Shown here piece after piece: positions 17,577 to 25,483 of a stretch of DNA of 64,000 nt; position 1 is the first letter of the stretch, and every line of letters starts with the position of its first letter. Source of the DNA: Methylobacterium crusticola (GTDB lineage Bacteria; Pseudomonadota; Alphaproteobacteria; Rhizobiales; Beijerinckiaceae); NCBI RefSeq assembly GCF_003574465.1, contig NZ_QOWC01000016.1, positions 1-64,000 of the forward strand, written 5' to 3'. Under the pieces are notes generated by a model. The model worked only from the letters and a program-made list of their open reading frames with translations. It was not told where the DNA came from and ran no database searches. The position numbers and the translations under genes were made by a program.

Positions 17577-17994
17577 GCGCGAGGAGGATCCGCGCCGCGA
17601 ACACGATCCACATCGCCATCAGCACCAGCGCTCCGGCCAGGAAGGCGCCGAAGCGCCGGATCACGACGTTGGAGGAGGCGTAGATCGCCGCGTGCGCGAG
17701 GCGGGACAGCACGAACAGCCAGGCCATCGCGACGAACAGGAGATCGGCCTTCCGGGTCGCGAGCGCCAGGGCGGTGAGCGCGTAGAACAGGACCGGCAGC
17801 TCGAACTGGTTGGAGAACGCGTTCGAGACCTGCTGCACCGGCGCCGGCCAGGCGCGCTGGCCGAGGGCGATGTCCCTGACCCGGACGGCGCCGGCCCGCG
17901 CGGCGGCGAAGCGGGCCCGCCCGGTCCAGAGCAGGAGCCCGAAGGTCAGGAGAACCTGGACGAAGACGGGGGCGAGGACGGCCTGGATGCTCAT
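17566..17994 (-). CDS. MAPEG family membrane protein
   Basis: A 142-residue inner-membrane protein of the MAPEG family (eicosanoid/glutathione metabolism-like), with about four transmembrane helices and the conserved FSNQFELPVLFYAL stretch that marks bacterial members. Members bind glutathione or related thiols in eukaryotes; bacterial roles are mostly unproven. It lies upstream of the 6S RNA gene in the opposite direction, where zapA stands in many other alphaproteobacteria. Confidence 0.88.
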   Translation of the reverse strand: MSIQAVLAPVFVQVLLTFGLLLWTGRARFAAARAGAVRVRDIALGQRAWPAPVQQVSNAFSNQFELPVLFYALTALALATRKADLLFVAMAWLFVLSRLAHAAIYASSNVVIRRFGAFLAGALVLMAMWIVFAARILLAPAA

Positions 17995-18202
17995 GGATCG
18001 TCGCGGGGGCGGGGGTCGCGCGCCGTTGCGGGGACGCGGGGGGTGGCGGGCGCCGGTGCGGGCGGCCGGCGCGGGAGGGCCGGTGCCTAGCAGCTTTCTC
18101 GCCCCGTGTCCCGGCCCGGGCGTGTCCCGGCCCGGGCGCGATCGCGCGGATCGCGCGGGCGCACCCCTGGCGCCGGGCCCGTCGCAGCGCTACATGGGGT
18201 GG

Positions 18203-18359
18203 GCGGGGCTGCGGTTCTCGTCAGGAGACACATTCCCCGGGGCCTTATCGACTCCCCAGGGAGCTGTCCCTGCCCCGGTCCGTGGACCGGGGCAAAACGG
18301 CGCCCACCTACTCTGTAGGTTTCCCGGGATCGATTCTCCAACGGCTCTCGTGGCTCCGC
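18203..18359 (+). ncRNA. ssrS: 6S RNA
   Basis: Regulatory RNA that binds the sigma-70 RNA polymerase holoenzyme. The 157-base segment closes with an 8-bp end stem (GCGGGGCT 18203-18210 with GGCTCCGC 18352-18359). It holds a perfect apical hairpin GCCCCGGTCC-GT-GGACCGGGGC and a 3' bubble hairpin ACCTAC-TCT-GTAGGT, the layout expected of 6S RNA. It ends 11 bases before the 5-formyltetrahydrofolate cyclo-ligase start, the classic neighbour. A possible -10 (TACATG, 18191-18196) is correctly placed. Ends are estimated from the closing stem. Confidence 0.85.
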
Positions 18360-18370
18360 GCTTGATCTCG

Positions 18371-18958
18371 ATGACCGATACCCCGTCCGCCTCCTCCGAG
18401 AAGGCCGCGCTCCGGGCCTCGGCCCTGGCCCGGCGGGACGGCCTCGGCCCCGCCGCCCGGGCGGCGGCCTCGGCGCGCATCGCCGAGAGCGTCCTCGCCC
18501 TGCCCGAGCTGCGGGACTTCGCCGTCCTCGGCGCCTACTGGCCGATCCGCAGCGAGGTCGACGTGCGCCCGCTGATCGCCGGCCTGCGGGCCCGCGGGCA
18601 GGGGGTGGCGCTGCCGCAGGTCGCCCCGGAGGGCCTGGTGTTCCGCCTCGTGCGGGACGCCGACGCCCTGGCGCCGGCGGGCTTCGGCCTCAGCGAGCCC
18701 GGGCCGGACGCCCCCGCGGTGCGCCCCCGCGCCCTCCTGGTGCCGCTCGCCGCCTTCGACCGCCGGGGGCACCGCATCGGCTACGGCAAGGGCTACTACG
18801 ACCGGGCCCTCGCGGCGCTCGGGGCCGACGGCCCCGTGCTCGCCGTCGGCATCGCCTTCGCGGCGCAGGAGACGCCGTGCGTGCCGGACGGTCCCCACGA
18901 CCGCCGCCTCGACCGCGTGGTCACCGAGGCGGGCATCCTCCACCCCCGCGGAGCCTGA
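18371..18958 (+). CDS. 5-formyltetrahydrofolate cyclo-ligase
   Basis: A 195-residue enzyme that converts 5-formyl-tetrahydrofolate to 5,10-methenyl-tetrahydrofolate with ATP, rescuing a stalled folate form. The family signature RRGHRIGYGKGYYDRAL is present near the C terminus, and GAYWPIRSEVDVRPL near the middle. It sits directly behind 6S RNA and 5 bases ahead of the YmdB-type phosphodiesterase, so the three are likely co-transcribed at least in part. The ATG at 18371 is set by the RNA end and by family length. Confidence 0.95.
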   Translation: MTDTPSASSEKAALRASALARRDGLGPAARAAASARIAESVLALPELRDFAVLGAYWPIRSEVDVRPLIAGLRARGQGVALPQVAPEGLVFRLVRDADALAPAGFGLSEPGPDAPAVRPRALLVPLAAFDRRGHRIGYGKGYYDRALAALGADGPVLAVGIAFAAQETPCVPDGPHDRRLDRVVTEAGILHPRGA

Positions 18959-18963
18959 CCGCC

Positions 18964-19785
18964 ATGCGCCTCCTCTTCCTCGGCGACGTCGTGGGACGTC
19001 CCGGGCGCCACGCCGTCGCGGACCGGCTGCCGGCCCTGCGCGAGCGCTGGCGCCTCGACTGCGTGGTGGTGAACGGCGAGAACGCCGCCGGGGGCTTCGG
19101 CCTCACCGAGGCGATCTGCGACGAGCTCCTCAACGCCGGCGCCGACGCGGTGACCCTCGGCAACCACGCCTTCGACCAGCGCGAGGCCCTGGTGTTCATC
19201 GAGCGCCAGCCGCGGCTCGTGCGCCCGGCCAACTACCCGCCGGGCACGCCCGGCCGCGGCGCCACCGTGGTCGAGACCCGCGGCGGGGCCCGGGTGCTCG
19301 TCGTCAACGTGATGGGCCGCGTCTTCCTCGACGCCCTCGACGATCCCTTCGCGGCGGCGGAGCGCGAGCTGTCGGCCTGCCCCCTGCGCGACGCCGCCGA
19401 CGCCGTGGTGGTCGACGTGCACGCCGAGGCCACGAGCGAGAAGGAGGCCTTCGGCTGGTTCCTCGACGGCCGGGCGAGCCTCGTCGTCGGGACCCATACC
19501 CACGTCCCCACCGCCGACCACCGCATCCTGCCCGGCGGCACCGCCTACCAGTCCGACGTCGGCATGTGCGGCGACTACGATTCGGTCCTCGGCATGCAGA
19601 AGGACGAGCCGGTGCGGCGCTTCCTGCAGAAGACCCCCGGCAGCCGCCTCGAACCCGCCACCGGCGAGGGCACGCTCTGCGGCCTCGCCGTCGAGACCGA
19701 CGACGCCACCGGGCTCGCCCGCCGGGTCAGCCCCGTGCGCCTCGGGCCGCATCTCGAGGAGACCTGGCCGGGGCACTGGGACTGA
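18964..19785 (+). CDS. YmdB-type metallophosphoesterase (TIGR00282 family)
   Basis: A 273-residue cytoplasmic metallophosphoesterase. The metal-binding motifs are FLGDVVGRPGRHA (Asp8), VVNGENAAGGFG, TLGNHAFDQRE, VDVHAEATSEKEA and VVGTHTHVPTAD. Family members such as Bacillus YmdB hydrolyse 2',3'-cyclic AMP or other cyclic nucleotides in vitro. It starts 5 bases after the cyclo-ligase stop, a conserved pairing in alphaproteobacteria. The usual GNHTWD motif reads GNHAFD here, a minor variation. Confidence 0.93.
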   Translation: MRLLFLGDVVGRPGRHAVADRLPALRERWRLDCVVVNGENAAGGFGLTEAICDELLNAGADAVTLGNHAFDQREALVFIERQPRLVRPANYPPGTPGRGATVVETRGGARVLVVNVMGRVFLDALDDPFAAAERELSACPLRDAADAVVVDVHAEATSEKEAFGWFLDGRASLVVGTHTHVPTADHRILPGGTAYQSDVGMCGDYDSVLGMQKDEPVRRFLQKTPGSRLEPATGEGTLCGLAVETDDATGLARRVSPVRLGPHLEETWPGHWD

Positions 19786-20226
19786 CGACCGGTCGGCGCG
19801 GGCGAGAGCCCGGCCCCGGCCCGCGCCGCCCGGCCGGCGCCGCGCTCGGGGGAGCGGATCGCCGGCACCGCCGCGACGGGAACGGCGCAGCGGCTCGTTT
19901 CGTCGGCGACGACCCGGACGGGGCTCCCTTGCGCGCCGGCGGGGCCGCCGCAGCCGCGCTCCCTGGCCTCGAGCGCCACCTCGGCGAGCGCCGCATCCTC
20001 CACGCGGTGCCGGGCGTCCTGCGCGCAATCGCGCGCGGCCGCCTCCGTGGCGCCGGCGCGCCCGCGCGGCGCCCCGGCCATCCGCACTGCTCCGGCTTGA
20101 TCGGGGCCACGCCACCCGGCAGAGTGCGACGGGCCTCGGCCGGGCGTTCCGACCGGGGAGAGACCTGTGGAACCTTGCGCGCGGCCGCGTCCGCGCCGCC
20201 CCGGATAGAGCGAGAACGTCGACGCG
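19786..20226. other. Intergenic region, nothing recognised
   Basis: About 440 bases of high G+C between the metallophosphoesterase and the MotA/ExbB-like gene. An open frame on the minus strand spans much of it and continues antisense into the upstream gene, but its translation has no domain-like features and no ribosome site. No hairpin followed by T tract and no known RNA motif was seen. It should contain the promoter of the downstream pair. Confidence 0.5.
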
Positions 20227-21240
20227 ATGGCGGCGAGTGCTGCGTCCCCTCCCCTGACATCGCCGCGGATCTACCTCATCCGCATGGTGGTGTTCCTGAC
20301 CCTGGCCGGCTTCCTGGCCTTCGTGCTCTACCGCCAGATCGTGCCGGCCTTCATGGCCAACCCGGGCCTCAACGGCCTGATCCTGGGCGTCGCGCTCATC
20401 GCCGTCATCCTGTCGTTCGGGCAGGTGCAGCGCCTCTTCCGCGAGGTCCGGTACGTCAACCGGGTCGCCGAGGGCGGCGGGCAGCAGGCGGGCACGCCGC
20501 GCATCCTCGCGGCCCTGGCGCCCGCCCTGCGCGACCGCGGCGGCGGCCGGCCCCACGGGCAGGCCGCCTTCCAGCCGCTCCTCGACACGGTGGCGTCGCG
20601 CCTCGACGAGGGCCGGGAGATCCTGCGCTACATCGGCGGGCTCCTGATCCTGCTCGGCCTGCTCGGCACCTTCTGGGGCCTGATCGACACGCTGTCGGCG
20701 GTCGGCAACGTGATCCGCTCGATGCGGGCCGGGGGCGGCGACGCCGCCGTGATGTTCGACGAGCTGAAAAGCGGGCTCGCGGTGCCGCTGTCGGGCATCG
20801 GCCTGTCGTTCTCGGCCTCGCTGTTCGGCCTCGCCGGCTCCCTGGTGATCGGCTTCCTCGACCTGCAGGCCGGCCAGGCCCACACGCGCTTCTACAACGA
20901 GCTCGAGGACTGGCTCGTCACCGGGGCGGGGCCGGCGCCGGCCGCGGCGCCCGTCCCGGTGCCGGCGACCGTGGCGGTGATGCCGGCCCGGTCGCCCGAG
21001 GCCCCGAACCGCGAGCTCGCCGAGGCCATGGCCCGGCTCGGCACGCTGGTGGGGGACAGCACCAGCCACAGCCGCTCCAGCACGCAGGCCATGGCGAACC
21101 TCGCCGAGGGCATCCAGGGGCTGGTGCAGCACATGCGTGCCGAGCAGCAGATGATCCGCGACTGGGTCGAGGCCCAGGCCAGCCGCGAGCGCGAGCTGAA
21201 GCAGGTGCTCGACCGCATCGCCCGGGAGCGGGTGGAGTGA
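20227..21240 (+). CDS. MotA/TolQ/ExbB-like proton channel protein
   Basis: A 337-residue inner-membrane protein. Two N-terminal helices (residues 17-37 and 47-65) are followed by a cytoplasmic stretch and two more helices in the MotA/TolQ/ExbB domain: YIGGLLILLGLLGTFWGL at about 137-155 and VPLSGIGLSFSASLFGLAGSLV around 180-205. The C-terminal 100 residues are cytoplasmic and partly coiled. It is paired with a MotB/OmpA-like protein 25 bases downstream, so the two should form a membrane motor or force-transducing complex. The pair is not near flagellar, Tol or Ton genes, and its function is not known. Confidence 0.85.
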   Translation: MAASAASPPLTSPRIYLIRMVVFLTLAGFLAFVLYRQIVPAFMANPGLNGLILGVALIAVILSFGQVQRLFREVRYVNRVAEGGGQQAGTPRILAALAPALRDRGGGRPHGQAAFQPLLDTVASRLDEGREILRYIGGLLILLGLLGTFWGLIDTLSAVGNVIRSMRAGGGDAAVMFDELKSGLAVPLSGIGLSFSASLFGLAGSLVIGFLDLQAGQAHTRFYNELEDWLVTGAGPAPAAAPVPVPATVAVMPARSPEAPNRELAEAMARLGTLVGDSTSHSRSSTQAMANLAEGIQGLVQHMRAEQQMIRDWVEAQASRERELKQVLDRIARERVE

Positions 21241-21265
21241 GCGCCTCGCGCGGGCGGGCTCGCTG

Positions 21266-22279
21266 ATGGCCGGCCGCCTCGTCCGGCGCGACCGCGCCCT
21301 CAACATCTGGCCCGGCTACGTCGACGCGCTGACGACGCTGCTGCTGTCGGTGGTCTTCCTCCTGACCATCTTCGTCACCGGCCAGTTCTTCCTGTCTCAG
21401 GAACTGTCGGGCCGCGACACGGTGCTCGACCGGCTCAACCGCCAGATCGTCGAGCTGACCGACCTCCTCGCCCTCGAGCGCTCCGGCAAGCGGGCGGCCG
21501 AGGAGGGCGCGGCCTCCCTGCGCGCCAACCTCCAGAACGCCGAGGGCGAGCGGCGGCGGCTGCAGGACCTCCTCGCCACCGACCAGGGCGCGCAGGGGCG
21601 CGCGGCCGAGATCGGGCGCCAGCTCGAGGCGGAGAGGAACTCCGCCGCCCGGGCCATGAGCCAGATCGACCTGCTCAACCAGCAGATCTCGGCCATGCGC
21701 CAGCAGCTCGCGGCCCTGGAGGACGCGCTCGCGGCCTCCGAGACCCGCGACCGGGAGAGCCAGGCCCGCATCGCCGATCTCGGCAGCCGCCTCAACGTCG
21801 CGCTGGCCCAGCGGGTGCAGGAGCTGGCGCGCTACCGCTCGGACTTCTTCGGCCGCCTGCGCCAGGTCCTCGGCAGCCGCAGCGACATCCGCATCGTCGG
21901 CGACCGTTTCGTGCTGCAATCCGAGGTGCTGTTCGCGGCCGGCCAGGCCACCCTGAAGCCGGAGGCCGGCCCGGAGATCGACCGCATCGCCTCCGCGATC
22001 CTGGAGCTCAACCGGCAGATCCCGGCGGACATCCCCTGGGTGCTGCGGGTCGACGGCCACACCGACGCGCGGCCGATCAGCTCGTCGCAGTTCCCGTCGA
22101 ACTGGGCCCTCTCGGCGGCGCGCGCCATCGCGGTGGTGCAGTACCTGGCGGGCCGGGGCATCCCGCCCCAGCGCCTGCTCGCCGGGGCCTTCGGGGAGTT
22201 CCAGCCCCTCGACGCGGCGACCACCGACGAGGCCTACGCCCGCAACCGCCGCATCGAGATGAAGCTGACCGAGCGCTAG
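21266..22279 (+). CDS. MotB/OmpA-like peptidoglycan-binding protein with coiled coil
   Basis: A 337-residue partner of the upstream MotA/ExbB-like protein. One N-terminal helix carries the channel Asp in GYVDALTTLLLSVVFLL. A coiled coil of about 140 residues follows (roughly 50-185, Leu/Ala/Gln/Glu heptads). The C-terminal OmpA-like domain (about 210-337) contains the peptidoglycan signature LRVDGHTDARPI and ARNRRIEMKL. The long coiled coil between membrane and wall-binding domain is unlike MotB and closer to uncharacterised stator-like pairs. The stop codon overlaps an intergenic repeat. Confidence 0.85.
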   Translation: MAGRLVRRDRALNIWPGYVDALTTLLLSVVFLLTIFVTGQFFLSQELSGRDTVLDRLNRQIVELTDLLALERSGKRAAEEGAASLRANLQNAEGERRRLQDLLATDQGAQGRAAEIGRQLEAERNSAARAMSQIDLLNQQISAMRQQLAALEDALAASETRDRESQARIADLGSRLNVALAQRVQELARYRSDFFGRLRQVLGSRSDIRIVGDRFVLQSEVLFAAGQATLKPEAGPEIDRIASAILELNRQIPADIPWVLRVDGHTDARPISSSQFPSNWALSAARAIAVVQYLAGRGIPPQRLLAGAFGEFQPLDAATTDEAYARNRRIEMKLTER

Positions 22280-22315
22280 AGCAGCATCCGATCACGCTGC
22301 AATCGGCCGCTGCTC
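22279..22315. repeat. Inverted repeat at gene end
   Basis: GAGCAGCATCCGAT (22279-22292) and ATCGGCCGCTGCTC (22302-22315) pair at 12 of 14 positions around a nine-base loop, starting inside the stop codon of the OmpA-like gene. The style resembles the dispersed GAGCA-type palindromes seen after genes in Methylobacterium and Bradyrhizobium. It could act as a terminator. Confidence 0.6.
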
Positions 22316-22334
22316 CAGGTTCTTGGTTCTGCCG

Positions 22335-22375
22335 CATTCTCCGCGGCGAACCGGTGTCCCCTTCGCCGGAAAATG
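22335..22375. repeat. Dispersed Hyphomicrobiales-type intergenic palindrome
   Basis: CATTCTCCGCGGCGAA (22335-22350) and TTCGCCGGAAAATG (22362-22375) form an imperfect inverted repeat around CCGGTGTCCCC. From memory, sequences very close to this (GCGAACCGGT...TTCGCCGGAAAATGC) recur in intergenic regions of many Hyphomicrobiales genomes. That identification is recall, not a search. Confidence 0.55.
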
Positions 22376-22430
22376 CTCTCGGGCCGCGCCCGTTCGGGGT
22401 GCAGCCGCGACGGCTCCGGGTCCCTGCCTC

Positions 22431-22490
22431 GTCGCCGGGTTCCTGTTCTCGTCGCCGGGTTCCTGTACTCGTCGCCGGGTTCCTGTTCTC
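22431..22490. repeat. Three 20-bp tandem repeats
   Basis: Three adjacent copies of a 20-bp unit (GTCGCCGGGTTCCTGTTCTC; one T-to-A change in the second) at 22431-22450, 22451-22470 and 22471-22490, with a degenerate partial unit before and GTCGCG after. They lie between convergent genes, 47 bases from the end of the ABC exporter. There are no spacers, so this is not a CRISPR array. Confidence 0.9.
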
Positions 22491-22536
22491 GTCGCGAAGT
22501 CCGCGGCGCGGGACCTCGGCCCCGCGGGGGCGGGCG

Positions 22537-24342
22537 CTACGCCGTCGCCACCTGGCGCGGGTCGGCCGCGGGCTCGCCGGCCCCGAACTGGAGCGCGGCG
22601 AGCTGGGCGTAGAGCCCGTTGCGGGCGAGCAGGCCCTCGTGGGTGCCCTCCTCCACCACGCGGCCCTCGTCGAGCACCAGGATGCGGTCGGCGGCCCGGA
22701 TGGTGGCGAGGCGGTGGGCGATGACGAGGGTGGTGCGGCCCTTCATGAGCAGGTCGAGGGCCGCCTGCACGGCCCGCTCGCTCTCGGCGTCGAGGGCGGA
22801 CGTCGCCTCGTCGAGGAGCAGGATCGGCGCGTCCTTCAGGATCGCCCGCGCGATGGCGATGCGCTGGCGCTGGCCGCCCGAGAGCGTCACGCCGCGCTCG
22901 CCCACCAGCGTCCCGTAGCCCTGCGGCAGGGCCCGCACGAAGGCGTCCGCGTAGGCGCGCTCGGCGGCCCGCACCACCTCGGCCTCGTCGGCGTCGGGGC
23001 GGCCGTACCGGATGTTGTCGAGGATCGTGCCGCTGAACACCGTCGGGTCCTGCGGGACGAGCGACAGGCGCCGGCGCAGGGCTTCGGGCTCGACCGCGTC
23101 CACAGGGACGCCGTCGACCCGCACCTGGCCCGAATCGGGGTCGTAGAAGCGCAGCAGAAGCTGGAGCACGGTGCTCTTGCCGGCGCCCGAGGGCCCCACC
23201 AGGGCGACCCGCTCGCCGGGCGCCACCGCGAAGCTGAGGTCGTGCAGGGCGACGCGCTCGGGCCGGGCCGGGTAGGAGAACCGCACCCGCTCGAACGCCA
23301 CCTCGCCCCGGGGCGGGGACGGCAGGGCGCGGGGACGGTCGGGCGCGCCGATCGCCGGCACGGTGTGCAGGATCTCGCCCAGGCGCTCGGCCGCGCCGGC
23401 CGCGAGGGTGAGCTCGCCGTAGACCTCCGAGAGCTGGCCGAGGGCGCTCGCGCCGAAGACCGCGTAGAGCACGAACTGCGAGAGCTGGCCGGCCGTCATG
23501 TGGCCGCTCGCCACGCCCTGCGCGCCGTACCAGAGCACGCCGACGACGCTCGCCGAGATCAGGAAGATCGCCACGCCCGTGAGGAGCGCCCGCGCCCGCG
23601 CCGAGGACCGGGACGCCAGGTAGGCGTCCTCGGACGCGCCCGCGAAGCGCGCCGCCGTGGCCTCCGACATCCCGAAGGCCTGCATGGTGCGCACGGCTCC
23701 GACCGCCTCGGTGGCGTACGCGGAGGCGTCGGCCAGGCGGTCCTGCGCGGCCCGCGAGCGGCGGCGCACGCCCCGGCCCGAGAGGATCAGCGGGAACACG
23801 ATGAGCGGGATCGCGGCGAGCACCAGCACGGAGAGGCGCGGGCTCGACCAGACCATCATGCCGACGGCGCCGGCGAACAGGAAGAGGTTCCGCAGGAGGA
23901 TCGAGAGCGAGACGCCGAAGACCGACTTCACCTGCGCGGCATCCGCCGTCAGGCGCGAGACCAGCTCGCCGCTGCGCGAGCGGTCGAAGAAGGCCGGATC
24001 GAGGGTGGTGAGGCGGGCAAACACCGCCGTGCGCAGGTCCGCCACCACCCGCTCGCCGAGCGTCACCACGCAGTAGTAGCGGGCCGCGCTCGCCACGGCG
24101 AGCACCGCCACCACGCCGATCAGGGCGCCGAAATACGCGTCGATCATCCCGACCTCGCCCTGCGAGAAGCCGAGGTCGACCACGCGGCGGACCGCGACCG
24201 GCACCACGAGCGTTGCGGCCGAGGCGGCGATCAGGGCCACGACGGCGGCGGCGATCCGGGCGCGGTAGCGGGCCGCGAACGGGATCAGGGGTTTCAGCGC
24301 GCCCAAGGAGGCCTTGGAGCGGGACGCGTCGGGAGAGGCCAT
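22537..24342 (-). CDS. ABC exporter, fused permease-ATPase (MsbA-like)
   Basis: A 601-residue half-transporter that should work as a homodimer in the inner membrane. Six transmembrane helices span about residues 20-320. The ATPase domain (about 350-590) shows Walker [17 protein letters not shown]-loop [13 protein letters not shown], signature [15 protein letters not shown], Walker [13 protein letters not shown] and the switch in VIAHRLAT. Its relatives export lipids, drugs or peptides; nothing local fixes the substrate. It is divergent from rpmE, with 143 bases between their starts. Confidence 0.94.
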   Translation of the reverse strand: MASPDASRSKASLGALKPLIPFAARYRARIAAAVVALIAASAATLVVPVAVRRVVDLGFSQGEVGMIDAYFGALIGVVAVLAVASAARYYCVVTLGERVVADLRTAVFARLTTLDPAFFDRSRSGELVSRLTADAAQVKSVFGVSLSILLRNLFLFAGAVGMMVWSSPRLSVLVLAAIPLIVFPLILSGRGVRRRSRAAQDRLADASAYATEAVGAVRTMQAFGMSEATAARFAGASEDAYLASRSSARARALLTGVAIFLISASVVGVLWYGAQGVASGHMTAGQLSQFVLYAVFGASALGQLSEVYGELTLAAGAAERLGEILHTVPAIGAPDRPRALPSPPRGEVAFERVRFSYPARPERVALHDLSFAVAPGERVALVGPSGAGKSTVLQLLLRFYDPDSGQVRVDGVPVDAVEPEALRRRLSLVPQDPTVFSGTILDNIRYGRPDADEAEVVRAAERAYADAFVRALPQGYGTLVGERGVTLSGGQRQRIAIARAILKDAPILLLDEATSALDAESERAVQAALDLLMKGRTTLVIAHRLATIRAADRILVLDEGRVVEEGTHEGLLARNGLYAQLAALQFGAGEPAADPRQVATA

Positions 24343-24485
24343 GTCGGATTCGTCTGGTCCGGGTGCGGGCGCTTGTTCGGCGCCCGGAGGTGAGGTATAG
24401 GCCGCGGCTCATCCGATTACGCGCGATCAATGGCCGCGGCCCACGGCGGAGCGCTCGGGGCGGGCCGCACTCTCAGGAATTCGTC

Positions 24486-24737
24486 ATGGCAAAGCAAGCA
24501 GCGGCCAAGAAGGGCACCGAGCATCCCGATTACCACTTCATCAAGGTGGTGATGACCGACGGCACCGAGTTCACGACCCGGTCGACCTACGGCAAGGAGG
24601 GCGACACGCTCAACCTCGACATCGACCCGAGCACGCACCCGGCCTGGACCGGCGGCGAGCAGCGGCTGATGGATCGCGGCGGCCGCCTGTCGCGCTTCAA
24701 CTCGCGCTTCGGCAACATCTCGTTCGGCAAGAAGTAG
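24486..24737 (+). CDS. rpmE: 50S ribosomal protein L31
   Basis: An 83-residue L31. It has the alphaproteobacterial form with an Ala/Lys N terminus ([17 protein letters not shown]), then [26 protein letters not shown] conserved core and C-terminal GNISFGKK. The zinc-binding cysteines of the C+ form are absent, as usual in this group. The ATG at 24486 is preceded by AGGAA. A hairpin terminator follows at 24753. The long open frame upstream of it is chance. Confidence 0.96.
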   Translation: MAKQAAAKKGTEHPDYHFIKVVMTDGTEFTTRSTYGKEGDTLNLDIDPSTHPAWTGGEQRLMDRGGRLSRFNSRFGNISFGKK

Positions 24738-24752
24738 GCGGGTCCGTCCCGC

Positions 24753-24778
24753 GGGGCCCGGGCGCCCCGGGACCCCGT
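24753..24778 (+). terminator. Hairpin after rpmE
   Basis: CGGGGCCCGGG (24753-24763) pairs with CCCGGGACCCCG (24767-24778) across a three-base loop with one bulged base, 16 bases after the rpmE stop. No T tract. A further G+C-rich dyad follows at about 24795-24830. Confidence 0.55.
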
Positions 24779-24996
24779 GCCGACACCCCCGGGCCCCGGC
24801 CGCGCGCCGGGGCTTCGCTCGCGGGGCCCCGCGGGTGCGGCGGCGTCGCCCGCGCGCGGGCGCGGGCACGGCCGCTGCCGTCAAGGCGCCGGAGGAGTGC
24901 TGACCGCAGCCGCGGGCGATTGACGGCCCGAGGACCGGGACGTACCACGGCTGCGGTTGTCCATGACCTCCGGTCGACGGTCCCCGGGAGACACTC

Positions 24997-25389
24997 ATGT
25001 ACAAGGCCGAGACCCGCGGCATCAGCGTGATCGTGAAGCCCCGCTTCGTGGAGGAGGAATCCTCCCCCGGCAACGACCGCTACTTCTTCGCCTACACGGT
25101 CGAGATCACGAACAACGGGCGGGAGCGGGTCCAGCTGCGCTCGCGCCACTGGCGCATCATCGACGGCCGCGGCGGGATGCAGGAGGTGCGGGGCGCCGGC
25201 GTGGTCGGCAAGCAGCCCGTGCTCGGCCCCGGCGAGTCCTTCAGCTACACCAGCGGCTGCCCCCTCACGACGCCGGACGGCACCATGGAGGGCACCTACA
25301 CCATGTCGACCGCCGACGGCGACAGCTTCGAGGCGGCGATCCCGGCCTTCCACCTCGATTCGCCCCACGTCCGCCGGGTGGTCCACTAG
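24997..25389 (+). CDS. apaG: ApaG protein
   Basis: A 130-residue ApaG, a small immunoglobulin-like beta-sandwich protein linked in enterobacteria to divalent cation (Co2+/Mg2+) resistance and diadenosine tetraphosphate metabolism. Typical sequence: ISVIVKPRFVEEESSPGNDRYFFAYTVEITNNG, then LRSRHWRIIDGRG and GPGESFSYTSGCPLTTPDGTMEGTY. Full length with no fusion partner. The biochemical role of ApaG remains unclear in general. Confidence 0.96.
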   Translation: MYKAETRGISVIVKPRFVEEESSPGNDRYFFAYTVEITNNGRERVQLRSRHWRIIDGRGGMQEVRGAGVVGKQPVLGPGESFSYTSGCPLTTPDGTMEGTYTMSTADGDSFEAAIPAFHLDSPHVRRVVH

Positions 25390-25483
25390 AGCCCGGCGCG
25401 CGCGCGGGCGGCGCGGCGCGCCGTCCGGTGGCGGCGGGCTTGCGCCCCGGGCCTGCGGCGGGGAGCGTTCCTTCAGCCAGACG

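Noticed and set aside
19575..20087. A minus-strand gene in the gap after the metallophosphoesterase
   Set aside because: Most of it is antisense to the phosphoesterase end, it has no ribosome site, and the translation has no recognisable features.
20227..22279. Zorya-type phage defence (ZorA/ZorB-like pair)
   Set aside because: The MotA-like plus OmpA-like pairing fits superficially, but there are no ZorC, ZorD or ZorE genes nearby and the coiled coil is in the OmpA-type subunit.
22431..22490. CRISPR-like repeats (also considered at 14725 and 42691)
   Set aside because: The copies are directly adjacent with no spacers and there are no cas genes.
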